64,000 nucleotides of DNA from JACDAN01 sp963827705 (GTDB lineage: Bacteria; Actinomycetota; Thermoleophilia; Gaiellales; Gaiellaceae), in NCBI GenBank assembly GCA_963827705.1, contig CAWHBN010000016.1, positions 1 through 64,000 of the forward strand, in the 5' to 3' direction. How positions within the stretch are numbered: position 1 is the stretch's first letter; each line of letters starts with the position of its first letter. A program made the translations under genes and the position numbers. Of the stretch, positions 53,458 through 62,349 are shown piece by piece. Under the pieces are notes generated by a model that worked only from the letters and a program-made list of their open reading frames with translations, ran no database searches and had not been told where the DNA came from.

Positions 53458-56121
53458 TTGAAAAGGTGGGGTGGGAGGCGGCGACTGCGCCGTCCAGTTG
53501 AGGGGAGCACGCTGCGCCGGCACATCGCTGAGCTTCGCCGTCGGACCGATTCGAGTCGGAGGTTTCGGGCTGCCACTGCGCTCGTCGTCGGGGTCCTCGC
53601 GCTGGCGGCTATTCCTCAGGCGACCGCGGAGCTCATGTCGGCGCAGGTTGGGAGCCCGACCGACCGAGTCGTGCACGCCGTCGGCGCCGAGGCTGGGTGT
53701 ACCGCAGTCAAGAACACGCTTTCGAACGGTGACCCCGAGACGACCGACGGGGCCGTCAGCGTCAAGGTGGACGGGCTCGGCGCCTTCGGAGTTGCGAGCG
53801 GGCCGGGTCGAGATGCGCTGTTCAACCCGCCTGGGCCTGCCGGGGCCGCAGGCACGGTCTTCAGCTCGAGCCTCTACCTGGGCTCCGCGAACGACTTCCT
53901 CATCGACTGCGACGACGGTGCGGAGACCACGACGGTCTCCCGCTCCGGCTCCACGCTCGTCACCCGGAAGAGGCTCGGGTCCCTCCAGCTCGATCTCGAC
54001 CAGCGGCTGAGCGCCATCTCGGGCGGCTCGTCGACCCTCACTCAGACGTACACGCTCACGAACACAGCTACGAGCGGCGTTTCGCTCATCCTCGCGAGAC
54101 ACCTCAACGGCAATCTCGAGTTCGACGGGAGCTCACAAGACCGCGGGGCCGCAACGGCGTCGGGCACGCTGCTCGGCGAGTTCGACGCCGGCGACGATCC
54201 GGCAGAGCCCGGCACTCTCGTGGGCATCTCGGGCGCGCTCGGTCCGAACGGTACGCCCGATCGCTGGACGATCCAGCCGTTCAACTATCGCGACGACATC
54301 CTCAAGACACCGGGCATCCCGGCAGGGGACAGCGGCGCCGTCCACAACGACGAGGACGGCGATCGCGTCGTCGATACCCCGTTCGACGTCACGCTCAGCC
54401 AGCAGTGGAATGCCGAACTTGCACCGGGCGCCAGCGTCACGCTTGTGACGACAACCCATTTCGGTCAGCCGCGGAACCGGCCGCCGAATGCCGTGGACGA
54501 CGCGTTGCTGGCGACAGAGGACACGGCTTCGAGCCTGAACGTGCTCGCGAACGACAGCGACCCCGACGGCGACTCGGTCTCGTTTGTCGGCTCGACGGCC
54601 GGCTTGCATGGCGCCGTGAGTTGCGTCAGCGGGATCTGCACGTACACGCCTGCCCCGGACTACAACGGGACTGATTCGTTCACGTACACGATCAGCGACG
54701 GTCGGGGGGCGAGCGACGTCGGCACTGTCAACGTGACGGTCGGCGGGGTCAACGATCCGCCGGCGGCAGCAAACGACGCGTATTCGACGAGCGAAGACTC
54801 CGCACTGACAGTCGCCGCGCCCGGCGTACTCGGGAACGACGCGGATCGAGACTCGTCGGGCTTGACCGCCGGGCTCGTCACCGGCCCGGCGAGCGGCACG
54901 CTCGCATTCGGCGAGGACGGTTCCTTCACATACACCCCTGTCGCCAACTTCAACGGCACCGATTCGTTCACGTACAGAGCCGGCGACGGCCAAGCGAATT
55001 CGGAGCCCGCGACGGCGACGATCAAGGTCGAGCCGGTCGACGAGCCGCGACAGACCCTGACGGTGACGAGAGTCGGCAACGCCCGGATCACGAGCTCGCC
55101 CGCAGGCATCGACTGTGGCGACATCTGCAGTGCGGAGTTCGACCTGGGGACGATCGTCACCCTGACAGCGACCCCCGATCCGGGATGGACCTTCTCCGGC
55201 TGGGCAGGCGCGTGCGACGGCAGCGCCGGCTGCGTCGTGACGGTCGACGGCGGGAAGAGCGTGACCGCGAGCTTCGCCCTGCCCGCGCCGACGCCCGGAC
55301 AAGACGTGAACGCGACACCCATCGCCGGAGATGTGCTCGTCAAGGTCGCGGGCACACCGCAGTTCGTCCCTCTGACCGTGCCGAGCCTGGTTCCGGTCGG
55401 TTCGCAGTTCGACGCCACCAAGGGCCGGGTGCAGCTCACGGCCGCCCGCGCCGGGGGGATCACCGACACCAGCCAGTTCTACGACGGCACCTTCCAGGTG
55501 AGCCAGCCCACGCCGACCGCGATCGCCGAGCTCCGGTTGGTGCTCGGAGACTTCAGCGTCTGCTCGCTCCCGTCGTTCACGGCAGCGGACAAGAACAAGC
55601 GTCGGGTACGGCGCCTCTGGGGAAGCGGCAAGGGCAAGTTCCGGACGCGTGGCCGCTACAGCTCCGCGACCGTGCGAGGGACGGTGTGGAGGACGGAGGA
55701 CCGCTGTGACGGAACGCTCACCCAGGTGCAGGAGGGCTCGGTCACTGTCCGCGACATCGGGCGCAAGAAAGACATCGTCGTTCGCGCGGGGAAGAGCTAC
55801 CTGGCGGAACCGCTGCCGGCCGGAGTCGCGAGTGCGGGCTGCACGATCATCGGCACGTCGAGGGCGGACGTGCTTCGCGGAACGAAGCGGCGGGACGTGA
55901 TCTGCGGCCTCGCCGGCAACGACGTGATCAAGGGTCTCGGCGGGAACGACAAGATCCTTGGCGGCCCGGGAAACGACAGGCTGTTCGGCGGGCGGGGCAA
56001 CGACCTTCTCGATGGCGGCGGCGGCAAGGACTGGATCGACGGCGGCCCCGGAACGAACCGCGTTCGGGGAGGGGCCGGCGCGGATCGGTGCCGGACGGAC
56101 GCCATACGCGCCTGCCCATAA
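53458..56121 (+). CDS. Secreted cadherin-like / RTX calcium-binding repeat protein
   Basis: About 887 residues. Signal-type helix (RFRAATALVVGVLALAAIPQ) near 38-60. An unrecognised N-terminal beta region is followed by two Ig/cadherin-like repeats (NDSDPDGDSVSFVGS then YNGTDSFTYTISDGRG, and NDADRDSSGLTAGL then FNGTDSFTYRAGDGQ). One divergent InlB-B-type repeat follows (GWTFSGWAGACDGSAGCVVT), then a linker domain. The C-terminus has RTX nonapeptides (GGNDKILGGPGNDRLFGG and similar) for Ca binding. TTG 53458 has CAGGGA upstream; a further in-frame TTG at 53335 would put the palindrome inside the gene and is less likely. Confidence 0.82.
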   Translation: MKRWGGRRRLRRPVEGSTLRRHIAELRRRTDSSRRFRAATALVVGVLALAAIPQATAELMSAQVGSPTDRVVHAVGAEAGCTAVKNTLSNGDPETTDGAVSVKVDGLGAFGVASGPGRDALFNPPGPAGAAGTVFSSSLYLGSANDFLIDCDDGAETTTVSRSGSTLVTRKRLGSLQLDLDQRLSAISGGSSTLTQTYTLTNTATSGVSLILARHLNGNLEFDGSSQDRGAATASGTLLGEFDAGDDPAEPGTLVGISGALGPNGTPDRWTIQPFNYRDDILKTPGIPAGDSGAVHNDEDGDRVVDTPFDVTLSQQWNAELAPGASVTLVTTTHFGQPRNRPPNAVDDALLATEDTASSLNVLANDSDPDGDSVSFVGSTAGLHGAVSCVSGICTYTPAPDYNGTDSFTYTISDGRGASDVGTVNVTVGGVNDPPAAANDAYSTSEDSALTVAAPGVLGNDADRDSSGLTAGLVTGPASGTLAFGEDGSFTYTPVANFNGTDSFTYRAGDGQANSEPATATIKVEPVDEPRQTLTVTRVGNARITSSPAGIDCGDICSAEFDLGTIVTLTATPDPGWTFSGWAGACDGSAGCVVTVDGGKSVTASFALPAPTPGQDVNATPIAGDVLVKVAGTPQFVPLTVPSLVPVGSQFDATKGRVQLTAARAGGITDTSQFYDGTFQVSQPTPTAIAELRLVLGDFSVCSLPSFTAADKNKRRVRRLWGSGKGKFRTRGRYSSATVRGTVWRTEDRCDGTLTQVQEGSVTVRDIGRKKDIVVRAGKSYLAEPLPAGVASAGCTIIGTSRADVLRGTKRRDVICGLAGNDVIKGLGGNDKILGGPGNDRLFGGRGNDLLDGGGGKDWIDGGPGTNRVRGGAGADRCRTDAIRACP

Positions 56122-56131
56122 CCTTTAGGAC

Positions 56132-56515
56132 ATGGCTCAGGACGAGACTGGCGGGCGCCCGCCGCTGATCGAGCGCGTGCGCGCGCGCCGGGACCGGCAC
56201 AGGGAGCGAAACCGCATCTACCGCGCCGCGTTCGCGGTCGCCGGGTTCGTGGTCCTTGCCGCGGGCATCGTCATGCTCGTGACGCCAGGACCCGGAATCC
56301 CGGTGATCGTCCTCGGGCTCGGGATGCTTGCGCTCGAGTTCGCCTGGGCGGAGCGCTGGCTCGAGCGACTCCTCACCCGGGCGGAGCAGGCAGTCGATCA
56401 GGTGACCCAGGGAAGCCCGCTTCGGCGGGCCGTCCTGCTTGGCGCCGGCGTCTTGGCGCTCGTCGCAAGCGTCGTGTTGGTGATCTTCTGGGACATTCCG
56501 TTCCTCCCCGGATAG
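56132..56515 (+). CDS. PGPGW-motif membrane protein
   Basis: 127 residues with two or three helices. The conserved VTPGPGIPVIVLGLGMLALE segment identifies the PGPGW-type (DUF) family of small actinobacterial membrane proteins of unknown role. ATG 56132 is 7 nt after TAACCT (56119-56124), probably leaderless. Confidence 0.8.
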   Translation: MAQDETGGRPPLIERVRARRDRHRERNRIYRAAFAVAGFVVLAAGIVMLVTPGPGIPVIVLGLGMLALEFAWAERWLERLLTRAEQAVDQVTQGSPLRRAVLLGAGVLALVASVVLVIFWDIPFLPG

Positions 56516-56545
56516 GCCTTTCGAGCGTCGGGCTAAGATTCAGGG

Positions 56546-56776
56546 GTGGGCTGGCTCTGGCTGACCTTGCTCGCCTGCGCCGTGGCCGTGCTCGTCGCGG
56601 CCGAATGGCCGAGGCTGTCGCCGCGGTTCGGGCTGGAAGGCCGCCGCCGGCGGGCGCGTGAGCGCCGCAAGTCGAACCTCCGCGTCCTCCGTCCAGAGGA
56701 CGACGACTTCGCCGCGAGCGTGGAGCGCGACCTCGCGCAGCTCCCCACCACGAAAGAGCGGGACCGGAAGCCCTAG
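56546..56776 (+). CDS. Small membrane-anchored basic protein
   Basis: 76 residues: one N-terminal helix (GWLWLTLLACAVAVLVAAEW), an Arg-rich stretch (GRRRRARERRKSNLRV) and an acidic tail. No known domain. GTG 56546 is 6 nt after TAAGAT (56534-56539). The stop overlaps the end of the convergent protease gene. Confidence 0.6.
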   Translation: MGWLWLTLLACAVAVLVAAEWPRLSPRFGLEGRRRRARERRKSNLRVLRPEDDDFAASVERDLAQLPTTKERDRKP

Positions 56777-59241
56777 CGCACGGTGACCGTGGTGTCGATC
56801 ACGGTCGTGTTCGGCAGGATCCGCAGCGCGTTCTCCATGTTCTTCGCCTCCTGGTGGTCGGAGACCTGGAGCCGCACGCGATGGCGGCCGGCCGGGAGCC
56901 GCCCGACCGGGACGGTGATCGTCATGCGGTTGCCCTTCGGCGCATACGTCGGCGACCGTCCAGTGCCGGCGAGGCTGGCGAAGATCGACGCCGCGTCGAC
57001 ACCCGCTCCGGAATCGGAGGCGACGAAGGTCAGAGTTCCGCCGCGCCGAACCGACCGCGAGAGCAGGCGAAGCCTCGGCGGGGTCTGGTCGCCGACCCAG
57101 TAGCGGAAGGTGAACGGCCCGGCTCCCGCTCGGGTCGTGCTGTCGAAGACGACGTGGTAGGTGCCGGGAACCGGGCGGATCACGGCCGAAACCGCTGAGA
57201 GCTGGCCGAAGGTGGGGAGGTACGGGTTCGTGTTCAGCGGCAGGGCCGTCGGGCCGGCCTGGCGGTTCTCGTCGCGGGCGAGCACGATCCGCGGCTGGAC
57301 GCGGACGCCACGTCCCCGCTCGAGGATCGCCACGCCGAAGTTTGCGGCCGGGCGACGCAGGCGCACGCGGAAGATCTGCTCAGGGCCGCGCAGCACCCTG
57401 GGGACGCCGGCGCCGGTCGGGTTCTCCGGGTAGCGGTAGACCGACACGAGCGCGCGGCGGCCGCGTGTGTTCCCGCGGTATGTGCCGGTGCGGGGTAGTG
57501 GGCGGGCGGAGTGTCGCGCCAGCAGATTTGCGGTCACTCTCGACCAGAACGGGATCTGCCGCGTATCGCCCGCGCGCGAGAGCACGAGGTAGCCGGTGAC
57601 CTCCTCGGCGCGCGCTGCCCTCGACGCCGACAGCCTGACGGTGAGCGTGCCGGGCACCGAGACGCTCGACGGAGTCGAGACCCGGACGCCCCGCGTGCGG
57701 CCCAGAATGACGTGAGAGACGGCCCACTGGCCCGCGCCGCCGCCGGCGTCCGTGAGGCCGACTCGCTTCGCCGCCAGGCGGCCCCGCTTCAGGAATCCGA
57801 ACGAGAGCGTCGTCGGCGAAGCGAAGACCAAGGGCCGGTCGGCACGGACGAGATCGACGAAGCCGCCGCCTTCGCGCGTCGTCGAGGAGCTCATACCGCC
57901 GGTCTCGCGGGCCCGTTGCCCGGTCGTCACCAGCGCGGACTTGACCTGCGCGGGTGTCCAAGTTGGATGGCGCTGGAGCAAGACGGCGGCTGCGCCTGCG
58001 ACATGGGGCGCGGCCATGCTCGTCCCGCTCAGCGTCTGCCACTGGCCCCGCCGGTTGGGTGCCGCCGACAGGATCTCGACCCCGGGGGCCGAGACCTCGG
58101 GCTTCAAACGGAGCGACAGTGGTGTCGGTCCCGCGGAGGAGAAGCCCGCCAGCTGCCGGTTGACCGTGGTCGCGGCTACGGTGATCGCGGACGCCGCGGA
58201 GCCGGGCGACGAGACCGAACCCCGCCCGAAGGCCTCGAAGTCGTTCCCCGCAGAGACCGCCGACACGACGCCCGCGGCGGCGGCGCCGTCGATGGCGCGC
58301 ACGACGAGGTCACGGCTCGGCGGGATCTCGGGCTCGCCGATCGAAAGGTTGATGACATCCATCCCGTCCTGCACAGCTGCCTCGATGGCGGCGGCGATCT
58401 CGGGGGAGTTGCCGTCCAGCCCGACGTTGGACACGGTCGGAACGGTCAACACCCGGTAGTTGCCGAGGTAGGCCCTTGGCGCGACCCCGGACACCGTGGT
58501 GCGGCCGCCGCCGAAGGGCGCTTGCGTCCCGTTGTTTCCTGCCGCGATCCCGGCGACGTGCGTGCCGTGCTCGGATTCCTCGGGATTGAACGGGAGCTCG
58601 GCGAAGCGCGGGCGGGGGGAGAGGGGAGGGAAGGATCGCGCCACGATCACCTTCGCGGTCGTGTAGGCGGTCTGGCCCTTCGGAAACCCGGGCGGCATCG
58701 CATACCCGGTGGGATCGAAGAACGGGTGCCGGTGGTCGATGCCGTCGTCGATGATCCCGATCTTCATCCCCTGGCCTGCGGTCGACAGTCCCGGGCCCCA
58801 TAGGGCGGGCGCCCCGATGGCGGCAGGGCTTCGGTCGAGCTGGGGCCGGTAGCGCGAGCTCCTATGCACGGCGGTGATGCCGTCGACCTGTTCCAGTCGA
58901 GCGACGGAGTCGGCGGGGACAACGACTGCAAGCGCGTTCAAGACGACCCGGTAACGCCAGCGGACCTCCGCGCCCGGAACGGCGTCGGCGATCCGGCCGG
59001 CGACCTGCTCCTGCTCGACGTGCAGGCGCATCAGCCGGCGAAGCGTCGCCCGCGCGTCCAGGTCGAGCCGCCCCTGCGAGCGCGGCAGCTGCGACCGGGC
59101 GGCGGACGGCGACGAGAGCTCGACGACGACCTGCACCAGACGGCCGTCCGGGACCGGTGCGGGACCGCGCGCGGAGGCAAGCGCAGGCAGCGCCGCCAAG
59201 AGCAAGACCCCTAGGAAAACGGCACGTCTCAGACGCAGCAT
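56773..59241 (-). CDS. Secreted subtilisin-like serine protease (S8) with inhibitor propeptide
   Basis: 822 residues. Signal peptide about 1-25 (MLRLRRAVFLGVLLLAALPA). Propeptide to about 125. Catalytic triad Asp165 (KIGIIDDGIDH), His228 (EHGTHVAGIAAG) and Ser408 (SGTSMAAPHVAG), with oxyanion Asn333 (SAGND). A long C-terminal region of beta domains follows (FN3-like, PPC-like), probably for binding. ATG 59241. An upstream in-frame extension to 59379 would run antisense to the Cys-rich micropeptide and is rejected. Confidence 0.93.
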   Translation of the reverse strand: MLRLRRAVFLGVLLLAALPALASARGPAPVPDGRLVQVVVELSSPSAARSQLPRSQGRLDLDARATLRRLMRLHVEQEQVAGRIADAVPGAEVRWRYRVVLNALAVVVPADSVARLEQVDGITAVHRSSRYRPQLDRSPAAIGAPALWGPGLSTAGQGMKIGIIDDGIDHRHPFFDPTGYAMPPGFPKGQTAYTTAKVIVARSFPPLSPRPRFAELPFNPEESEHGTHVAGIAAGNNGTQAPFGGGRTTVSGVAPRAYLGNYRVLTVPTVSNVGLDGNSPEIAAAIEAAVQDGMDVINLSIGEPEIPPSRDLVVRAIDGAAAAGVVSAVSAGNDFEAFGRGSVSSPGSAASAITVAATTVNRQLAGFSSAGPTPLSLRLKPEVSAPGVEILSAAPNRRGQWQTLSGTSMAAPHVAGAAAVLLQRHPTWTPAQVKSALVTTGQRARETGGMSSSTTREGGGFVDLVRADRPLVFASPTTLSFGFLKRGRLAAKRVGLTDAGGGAGQWAVSHVILGRTRGVRVSTPSSVSVPGTLTVRLSASRAARAEEVTGYLVLSRAGDTRQIPFWSRVTANLLARHSARPLPRTGTYRGNTRGRRALVSVYRYPENPTGAGVPRVLRGPEQIFRVRLRRPAANFGVAILERGRGVRVQPRIVLARDENRQAGPTALPLNTNPYLPTFGQLSAVSAVIRPVPGTYHVVFDSTTRAGAGPFTFRYWVGDQTPPRLRLLSRSVRRGGTLTFVASDSGAGVDAASIFASLAGTGRSPTYAPKGNRMTITVPVGRLPAGRHRVRLQVSDHQEAKNMENALRILPNTTVIDTTVTVR

Positions 59242-59310
59242 GGTACGTACGAGACGTAAAGAATTCGGCAGATCCGGGCTGTACGATCCGGTCAGAGGGA
59301 AGGAGGACAA

Positions 59311-59376
59311 ATGCGCAAGGCCTGCGACTGCGATTGCTGCGGCACGGACTGCGACTGCACGGACTGCGACTGCTAG
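59311..59376 (+). CDS. Cys/Asp-rich micropeptide, 21 residues
   Basis: ATG 59311 to TAG 59374-59376. The four leading residues are Met-Arg-Lys-Ala, then Cys at 5, 7, 9, 10, 14, 16, 19, 21 and Asp at 6, 8, 13, 15, 18, 20, with only Gly11, Thr12 and Thr17 otherwise: repeated Cys-Asp-Cys units. The strong ribosome site GAAGGAGG lies just upstream, ending 4 nt before ATG. A possible -10 TACGAT is at 59282-59287. It lies in the gap between the divergent protease gene and tRNA-Leu. The composition suggests soft-metal binding like a minimal metallothionein, or a precursor for modification. I know of no matching family. Confidence 0.6.
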   Translation: MRKACDCDCCGTDCDCTDCDC

Positions 59377-59432
59377 CACAGCGGTTTTTCGGAGCGGCCC
59401 AGCAAGAGGGCGCGGCTACAATTGCCCTCCGC

Positions 59433-59516
59433 GCGGATGTGGCGGAATTGGTAGACGCGCACGGTTCAGGTCCGTGTGGGGGAAACCCCGTGGAGGTTCA
59501 AGTCCTCTCATCCGCA
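59433..59516 (+). tRNA. tRNA-Leu (CAG)
   Basis: 84 nt class II tRNA with a long variable arm. Acceptor GCGGATG/CATCCGC, anticodon CAG at 59467-59469, T-arm GGTTCAAGTCC. TACAAT (59417-59422) stands 10 nt upstream as a -10 box. Confidence 0.95.
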
Positions 59517-59615
59517 CTAGCTGCCTGAGCAGGGCTCGGATGCGCCGCCCGTTTGACCCTTCCGGGCCCGGGGCACGTAATATCTCGTCGTATATCCGAG
59601 ATGGAGGGGTTGAGC

Positions 59616-60314
59616 ATGAAGAAGAACGTGCTTTTGCTTGTGCTCGCATTGCTCGTGGCCGCGGCGGCCACGGGTGCTGCAAAAGCGGTGACGCCGCTAC
59701 GTCCGGCGCCGACGCCGCCTGATACGGACAGCGTCCTGATCCTCCACGGCGCGTTCAACGTGGCCGGCTACTGGTGGGACCACACTGACTTGACGGTGGC
59801 GGTGCAGGCGCATCCGAACGTCGACGAAGCCTCGCTGGCCTCGGTGCATCAAGCGATCGCCGACTGGGACTCCGCGCTGCGGCAGGAGTTCGGTGGGCTG
59901 ATCACGGTCACTGACGTGACCGATCAGTACACGGCCAAGCACAAGGCCGACATCGTGCTCCACTACAACCCGACGGCGGGCGGGAACGTGTTCGGCGGGA
60001 TGGCGGTCTGCGGGGCGCACAAATGCTCGAACGTGATCGTGCGCTCGGATCTGCCGCCACCCATCGGGTTCACCTACCCACCGCAGTATCTGTACTACGT
60101 GACGATGCACGAGCTCGGCCACGCGCTGGGCCTCGGGCATGCCCAGCCGCTGACCGAGTCGACGGACCTGATGGGCTACGGCTGGCACTGGAGCAACGGA
60201 ATCGTGCCGACGCTGTCCGAGTGCGACCTCGCGGGCATCGCGGTCGTGTTCGCGTGGGCGCTCGAAGGCGTCGACCCATATCCGCCGACGCAGCCGTCGG
60301 TCGCCTGCGACTGA
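59616..60314 (+). CDS. Small secreted metzincin metalloprotease (matrixin-like)
   Basis: 232 residues with a signal peptide (MKKNVLLLVLALLVAAAATG). Zinc motif H165-E-L-G-H169-x5-H175 in HELGHALGLGHAQ, and a Met-turn at 186 (STDLMGYGW). The pattern matches small bacterial matrixin-like enzymes. Two Cys (132, 137) are in AVCGAHKCSNV. ATG 59616 follows GGAGGGG; ATG 59553 in the same frame lacks a ribosome site. Confidence 0.85.
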   Translation: MKKNVLLLVLALLVAAAATGAAKAVTPLRPAPTPPDTDSVLILHGAFNVAGYWWDHTDLTVAVQAHPNVDEASLASVHQAIADWDSALRQEFGGLITVTDVTDQYTAKHKADIVLHYNPTAGGNVFGGMAVCGAHKCSNVIVRSDLPPPIGFTYPPQYLYYVTMHELGHALGLGHAQPLTESTDLMGYGWHWSNGIVPTLSECDLAGIAVVFAWALEGVDPYPPTQPSVACD

Positions 60315-60322
60315 GGACCTCT

Positions 60323-60356
60323 CCGTGAGGGGCAGCCGCTCGGCTGCCCCTCACGG
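60323..60356. terminator. Bidirectional inverted repeat between convergent genes
   Basis: A 16-bp perfect stem (60323-60338 with 60341-60356, CCGTGAGGGGCAGCCG half-site) and a 2-nt loop, between the metzincin end and a convergent gene end. There is no T-tract on either side, so it is terminator-like only. Confidence 0.5.
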
Positions 60357-60388
60357 TTGGCCGTGTCGTTGTGCCAAATCAGACGGTG

Positions 60389-60925
60389 TCAATCGATGCG
60401 GCGCAGGACCACGAAACCATCTTCCGGCTCCGTTTCGCTCCATGAGAAGCCGCTGACGAGCCTGGCGGTGTCCAGAGGTATGTCGTACACGTAGTCGACC
60501 TCCGCTTCGGCTCCGTCTTCGGCGTCCTGCTGAGAGAGCAGGTGGTCGCGGATCTGGTCGAAGCCCCTCGGCATCTGGCCCTCCACGTCGAGATGGCGAA
60601 TCCCCTCCTGCGCGTCGTGCATCGCGCACCAGACCCGCTGCCCGTGTTGCCAGGCGCCCGAGTACGAGCACATCACGTGTTCCTCGGCCATCCCCGCAAC
60701 GACCTCGCCGACCTCGGACACCCGGCGCAGCGTCTCGTCGTTCAGGAGCGCATGCCCGTACCGATCGAAGACGACGACGTACCAGCCGTCAGCAAGCGAG
60801 GCCCCCTGAATCGGCGATTCCGTCGGAAACTCGTCGCGCTCACCCGTCTCCGCAAGCGCAAGAGCTTCCAGAACAACGTCCCTCTCGGCGCCCCGCACCG
60901 CCAGCCAAGAGATCGAGATCCCCAC
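60389..60925 (-). CDS. Hypothetical protein
   Basis: 178 residues: MGISISWLAVRGAERDVVLE start, then DGWYVVVFDRYGHALLNDET, AEEHVMCSYSGAWQHGQRVW and AQEGIRHLDVEGQMP. It looks like a soluble alpha/beta protein of a widespread family of unknown role. GTG 60925 is 6 nt after a minus-strand TAAGGT (60937-60932), probably leaderless. Confidence 0.75.
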   Translation of the reverse strand: MGISISWLAVRGAERDVVLEALALAETGERDEFPTESPIQGASLADGWYVVVFDRYGHALLNDETLRRVSEVGEVVAGMAEEHVMCSYSGAWQHGQRVWCAMHDAQEGIRHLDVEGQMPRGFDQIRDHLLSQQDAEDGAEAEVDYVYDIPLDTARLVSGFSWSETEPEDGFVVLRRID

Positions 60926-60966
60926 GAGGCGACCTTAGCGCCCAAAATTCGCGGCAGGACGTCCCG

Positions 60967-61185
60967 TTAGCCGATCGCAGCCCCGGGCTCTGGGTCTTCC
61001 CGCACTTCGACTGCGACGACAGCGCTTCGGGCGATCCAGGCATTGCCGTCGACCCTGATCCAATCGCGGAGGTACTCGTCGTGGCGGTCGAAGAATTTCT
61101 TGACCTGCGCCACCGCGGCCTCTTCCGATTCGACCTCGCGGCTGTACGAATCGCCTGTTGAAAGCTTGAAGAGGACGCTGGGCAT
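60967..61185 (-). CDS. Small hypothetical protein
   Basis: 72 residues, MPSVLFKLSTGDSYSREVES then AQVKKFFDRHDEYLRDWIRV and AWIARSAVVAVEV, a small alpha/beta fold. ATG 61185 is 9 nt after a minus-strand TATTCT (61200-61195), the natural start; an upstream extension would precede this box. Confidence 0.6.
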   Translation of the reverse strand: MPSVLFKLSTGDSYSREVESEEAAVAQVKKFFDRHDEYLRDWIRVDGNAWIARSAVVAVEVREDPEPGAAIG

Positions 61186-61261
61186 GGCGGGCGGAGAATA
61201 GCCTCGTGACCCGACCCTGGCTGCTCCGTCGGTCGGACGGTCGCCAACCCGCGTCGCTGCC

Positions 61262-61630
61262 TCAGCAGCGCGCTTCGACTTCGCCGCTGGCTGCGTACGC
61301 CTCGTCGTAGGCGTACGCGCATCCATCGAAGGTGCCCTGACGGCGGCCTTCGATCTTCGACTGCTCGGCATCGAAGGACGTGTTGCCCTCCATCTGCTCC
61401 ACCGGGTGGTCGCAGTGCACGCGAGCGGCCTCGCCGGCCGCGTCCTTTCGAATCTTCGCCGCGGTCACCTTGCACGACTTGACCCACGCGGCCGCGTAGG
61501 CCTCCTGGTAGGCGGCGTCCGCGTCGCCGCCGCCGACGATCGCCACGGATTCACTGCCGCCGGAGTCGCCCCCGCAGGCCGTCAGCAGCGCGACGGCTAA
61601 GACGAGGACGAGTGTGTGACTCACTCGCAT
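61262..61630 (-). CDS. Small lipoprotein
   Basis: 122 residues from ATG 61630. Lipobox L-L-T-A-C in LVLAVALLTACGGDSGG, then a Ser/Gly linker, helix AYQEAYAAAWVKSCKVTAAK and three more Cys (SCKV, HCDH, GCAY) plus a C-terminal Cys. Function unknown. Confidence 0.7.
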   Translation of the reverse strand: MRVSHTLVLVLAVALLTACGGDSGGSESVAIVGGGDADAAYQEAYAAAWVKSCKVTAAKIRKDAAGEAARVHCDHPVEQMEGNTSFDAEQSKIEGRRQGTFDGCAYAYDEAYAASGEVEARC

Positions 61631-61646
61631 GGCCTGGTTGGCGCGA

Positions 61647-61853
61647 TTACGGGACGATCGGGGTGTCCTCGTCGGCATAAACGAAGATGTCCCCGTTGTC
61701 GTAGTTGTGAAGCACGACCTTGACGCGGTACGTGCGGCCGTCCATCACCAGTTGCTCGCCTGCTCGCGCCAGGGACTCCACACTCGCCACGATCTCCGCC
61801 GTGCCGAAGTCCGGGCTGCGCAGGACGAAAGTGACGCGACGAAGCTCAGCCAT
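61647..61853 (-). CDS. Small hypothetical protein
   Basis: 68 residues, MAELRRVTFVLRSPDFGTAE then RTYRVKVVLHNYDNGDIFVY, beta-rich. ATG 61853 is 7 nt after a minus-strand TAGACT (61866-61861), which overlaps the bcp stop. Function unknown. Confidence 0.6.
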   Translation of the reverse strand: MAELRRVTFVLRSPDFGTAEIVASVESLARAGEQLVMDGRTYRVKVVLHNYDNGDIFVYADEDTPIVP

Positions 61854-61863
61854 CCCCTCGAGT

Positions 61864-62322
61864 CTAGGCCGCGAGAGCCGCGAGAACTTTCTCGGCGTGC
61901 GTGTCGGGTTTGACCCGGAGCATCGCCTTCGCGACCCGTCCGTCCTCGTCGATGACAAACGTCGAGCGTTCGACGCCCCAGTACTTCTTGCCGCCGTAGG
62001 TCTTCTCTTTCCAGACGCCGTACAGCTCCGCGACCTCGTGGTCAGGGTCGGCGAGGAGCGTGAACGGGAGCCCGTACTTCTCCTTGAACTTGACGTGGGA
62101 GGACTCGTCGTCGGGGCTCACGCCGAGCACGACCGCGCCGCGCTCGCCGAACTCGTCGTAGGAGTCGCGGATCCCGCAGGCCTGCGCCGTGCAGCCTGGG
62201 GTGTCGTCGCGCGGATAGAAGTAGAGGACGACCGGCCGGCCGCGGAACTGCGACAGCTTGACGCGCTCGCCGGCATCGCTCGTCAGCTCGAAATCCGGTG
62301 CCTCGCCGCCCTCCTCGACCAC
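61864..62322 (-). CDS. bcp: Thioredoxin-dependent peroxiredoxin, Bcp/PrxQ type
   Basis: 152 residues. Peroxidatic Cys44 and resolving Cys49 in the helix motif PRDDTPGCTAQACG. The N-terminal APDFELTSDAGERVKLSQFR and the later KEKTYGGKKYWGVERSTFVI match the PrxQ family, which reduces peroxides with thioredoxin. GTG 62322 is 8 nt after a minus-strand TATAGG (62336-62331). Confidence 0.94.
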   Translation of the reverse strand: MVEEGGEAPDFELTSDAGERVKLSQFRGRPVVLYFYPRDDTPGCTAQACGIRDSYDEFGERGAVVLGVSPDDESSHVKFKEKYGLPFTLLADPDHEVAELYGVWKEKTYGGKKYWGVERSTFVIDEDGRVAKAMLRVKPDTHAEKVLAALAA

Positions 62323-62330
62323 GGAGGCAC

Positions 62331-62340
62331 CCTATACATT
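62331..62340. promoter_or_regulatory. Overlapping divergent -10 boxes between bcp and a membrane gene
   Basis: CCTATACATT carries TATAGG on the minus strand (62336-62331) and TACATT on the plus strand (62335-62340, 9 nt before GTG 62350). The two start codons are 27 bp apart. Confidence 0.5.
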
Positions 62341-62349
62341 GGCCGCCCC

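Noticed and set aside
59242..59379. N-terminal extension of the subtilase to 59379
   Set aside because: The real start is ATG 59241 at the signal peptide; the extension is Ala/Val/Arg shadow sequence antisense to the micropeptide.
60323..60356. Long inverted repeat as a transposon end or attachment site
   Set aside because: Lies exactly between two convergent genes with a 2-nt loop; best explained as a terminator-like hairpin.
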